Shown piece by piece: positions 62,542 through 64,000 of a stretch of 64,000 nt of DNA. The notes under the pieces were generated by a model. That model worked only from the letters and a program-made list of their open reading frames with translations. It made no database searches and was not told the DNA's origin. Numbering within the stretch: the stretch's first letter is position 1; every line of letters starts with the position of its first letter. Source of the DNA: UBA10649 sp963700255 (GTDB lineage Bacteria > Actinomycetota > Actinomycetes > S36-B12); contig CAVOWW010000020.1 in NCBI GenBank assembly GCA_963700255.1, positions 11,542 to 75,541 on the forward strand, read 5' to 3'. Both the position numbers and the translations under genes were made by a program.

Positions 62542-62736
62542 AGGGCGGTCGGCGTTGGCCGCCGCCCTGATGACGGCGAGGTTCGTCCGTGGTGCCTGTT
62601 CCGCCCACCGGAACGGTCGGTGACCGTAACGGTTCGGTATCAAGGTCAGGTCTCGGCTCACCGAGGCAGGGCGTCGGGAATAGACATGGCAGGCGACCCT
62701 CGGGTCACACCCACCCACCCTTCGAAGGGACACCAC

Positions 62737-63921
62737 ATGATCAACCGCTTGACACGCGGACGGGCCTTCACTGCGATCGCAGTGGCCGGCCTCGCTTCCG
62801 TGACCCTTGCGGCGTGTAGCTCCGGCTCCTCGTCGACGGAGTCGTCGGCTGCTGCGTCGGAGGCCCCCGCGGCGTCCGAGGCTCCCGCCTCCGAGGCTCC
62901 CGCGTCCGAGGCTCCGGCCGAGGGCGGCGCTGTTGCCGTCTCGCTCATCACCAAGGACTCGACCAACCCGTTCTTCGTCGCGATGCAGGAGGGCGCCAAG
63001 GAGGCGGCCGCTGCCTCCGGTGTCGACCTGACGGTCGGCTCGGGCAAGGAAGAGGGCGACGACGCCGGGCAGATCGAGCTGATCGAGAACGCGATCGCTC
63101 AGGGCCAGGCAGGCATCCTCATCACGCCGATGTCGGTGAACGTCAACGACGCCATCAGCAAGGCTCGTGAGGCCGGCCTCTACGTGATCGCACTCGACAC
63201 CCCGACGGATCCGCCGGAGATCGTCGACATCACCTTCGCGACCGACAACTGCCTCGCGGGCGAGGCCATCGGCCAGTGGGCCGCTGGCAAGCTCAACGGC
63301 GAGAAGGCCATCATCGCGGAGCTGGTCATCTTCAACGACCGCGTCGTGTCCGTCGACTACTGCCGTGCGAACGGCTTCCTCAAGGGCATGGGCATCGAGG
63401 TGCCGACGCTTGAGGACATGACGAGCCCCGCTCCGACCGGCCAGTACACCACCGGTGCGGGCGGCGACTACGAGATCGTCTGCCTCGAGGCCACTGGCGC
63501 CAATGAGGCCGGCGGCAAGACGGGCATGGAGAACTGCCTCGCCAAGAACCCCGACATCAACGTCGTCTACACGATCAACGAGCCCACCGCATTCGGTGCC
63601 GTCCCGGCACTCGAGGCAGCGGGCAAGACCATCGGTGAGGACGTGTTCGTGGTGTCCGTCGACGGCGGCCTCGCCGGCGTCGAGGGTGTCAAGGCCGGCC
63701 AGATCCAGGCCACCTCGCAGCAGTACCCCCTGAAGATGGCGGCTCTCGGCGTCGAGGCCATCAAGACCATCGCTGACGGTGGTGCGGCACCGGAGAACAC
63801 CTCGGCCAACGGCCAGTTCTTCGACACCGGCGTGACCCTGTGCACCGAGGATCCGCAGGAGACGGTCACGGCCGCTCCGCAGGAGTCCGCGCAGTACTGC
63901 ATCGACAACGCCTGGGGCTAG
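62737..63921 (+). CDS. Sugar ABC transporter substrate-binding lipoprotein (RbsB/type-1 PBP fold)
   Basis: 394 residues from ATG 62737. The signal ends in lipobox LAAC (VTLAACSSGSS), then a linker with repeated SEAP words (near 40-65) and the ligand-binding domain beginning VAVSLITKDSTNPFFVAMQEGAKEAAAASGVDL. AGILITPMSVNVNDAISKAREAGLYVIALDTPTD is characteristic of ribose/galactose-type binding proteins. Its mature domain has several cysteines (TDNCLAGEA, VDYCRANG, EIVCLEATG, MENCLAKN). Cognate ATPase and permease genes are not in the window, but may lie downstream past a hairpin. Controlled by the adjacent LacI repressor. Confidence 0.93.
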   Translation: MINRLTRGRAFTAIAVAGLASVTLAACSSGSSSTESSAAASEAPAASEAPASEAPASEAPAEGGAVAVSLITKDSTNPFFVAMQEGAKEAAAASGVDLTVGSGKEEGDDAGQIELIENAIAQGQAGILITPMSVNVNDAISKAREAGLYVIALDTPTDPPEIVDITFATDNCLAGEAIGQWAAGKLNGEKAIIAELVIFNDRVVSVDYCRANGFLKGMGIEVPTLEDMTSPAPTGQYTTGAGGDYEIVCLEATGANEAGGKTGMENCLAKNPDINVVYTINEPTAFGAVPALEAAGKTIGEDVFVVSVDGGLAGVEGVKAGQIQATSQQYPLKMAALGVEAIKTIADGGAAPENTSANGQFFDTGVTLCTEDPQETVTAAPQESAQYCIDNAWG

Positions 63922-63942
63922 TCCCCAGCGTTGAGCTGGCAA

Positions 63943-63982
63943 TGACGCGGGGCGGCAATCACCTGATTGCCGCCCCGCGTCA
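63943..63982 (+). terminator. Hairpin terminator after the substrate-binding gene
   Basis: Perfect 19-bp arms (63943-63961 and 63964-63982) with a 2-base centre, 21 bases past the stop. It lacks a T-tract and could attenuate rather than end transcription into later transporter genes. Confidence 0.72.
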
Positions 63983-64000
63983 CGCCTGAAGGTCTAGCGT

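Noticed and set aside
62449..63942. Long open frame on the minus strand opposite the sugar-binding gene
   Set aside because: High-GC third-position bias makes antisense frames stay open; composition is RGD-rich without domains, and the plus-strand lipoprotein has clear motifs.

Overview
High-GC chromosomal DNA from an actinomycete. The order dnaX-recR-lysC-asd, a LysC alpha/beta internal start, an SRP RNA beside dnaX, a MhuD-type haem oxygenase, a TadA-associated protein and many GTG starts all fit Actinomycetota. A Nocardioidaceae-like genus such as Aeromicrobium is my guess from protein style; no database was searched. The window is ordinary core chromosome with one degenerate insertion sequence and two small toxin-antitoxin pairs. 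No prophage, CRISPR array or large island is visible.

Layout. 0-2 kb: partial methyltransferase, cupin and HTH_42 protein. 2-9.3 kb: asd, lysC, a rearranged secreted amine oxidase, recR, dnaX, vapBC, SRP RNA and tRNA-Ser(GGA). 9.3-13 kb: MFS transporter, tRNA-Ser(CGA), a secreted matrixin-type protease and small stress proteins (GlsB-like, CsbD). 13.1-16.6 kb: a tightly coupled five-gene cassette (tandem-MarR regulator, secreted serine hydrolase, lipoprotein, small membrane protein, CPBP protease). 16.8-20.6 kb: NERD-helicase, GH3 hydrolase and MhuD. 20.7-25 kb: envelope-stress cluster with CsbD, a PspC/LiaF-like protein and a divergent PspC-kinase/LuxR regulator pair. 25-34 kb: membrane and lipid functions (alpha/beta hydrolase, DUF1345, lipid kinase, PAP2, two tail-to-tail SulP carriers). 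34-42 kb: peroxiredoxin, vapBC, DEAD helicase, hemerythrin, pirin, LytR_C protein, tadA with its partner, upp and an S66 peptidase. 42-49 kb: pntAB and the ATP-grasp/alpha-E/transglutaminase operon. 49-57 kb: secreted protein, aldo-keto reductase, ABC-F, FkbM-like protein, lipoproteins, F420-reductase-like protein and an ECF42/DGPF pair. 57.5-59 kb: degenerate IS481 element next to tRNA-Arg(ACG). 59-64 kb: Rieske protein, tRNA-Ser(GCT), ROK kinase, EamA exporter, and a LacI repressor divergent from a sugar-binding lipoprotein.

Functional themes: lysine/threonine/cell-wall precursor supply (lysC-asd), replication and recombination (dnaX, recR), cell-envelope homeostasis (PspC proteins, GH3, CPBP, LytR_C, S66), redox balance (pntAB, peroxiredoxin, pirin) and tRNA wobble editing (tadA plus its expected substrate tRNA).

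Caution: at least nine genes, including the essential dnaX, are broken by single-base gains or losses, mostly in short G/C runs. I read most of these as sequence errors and give corrected extents. The transposase also carries an in-frame amber codon, so it is a true pseudogene. Several transcription units end in long, nearly perfect inverted repeats that usually lack a T-tract.
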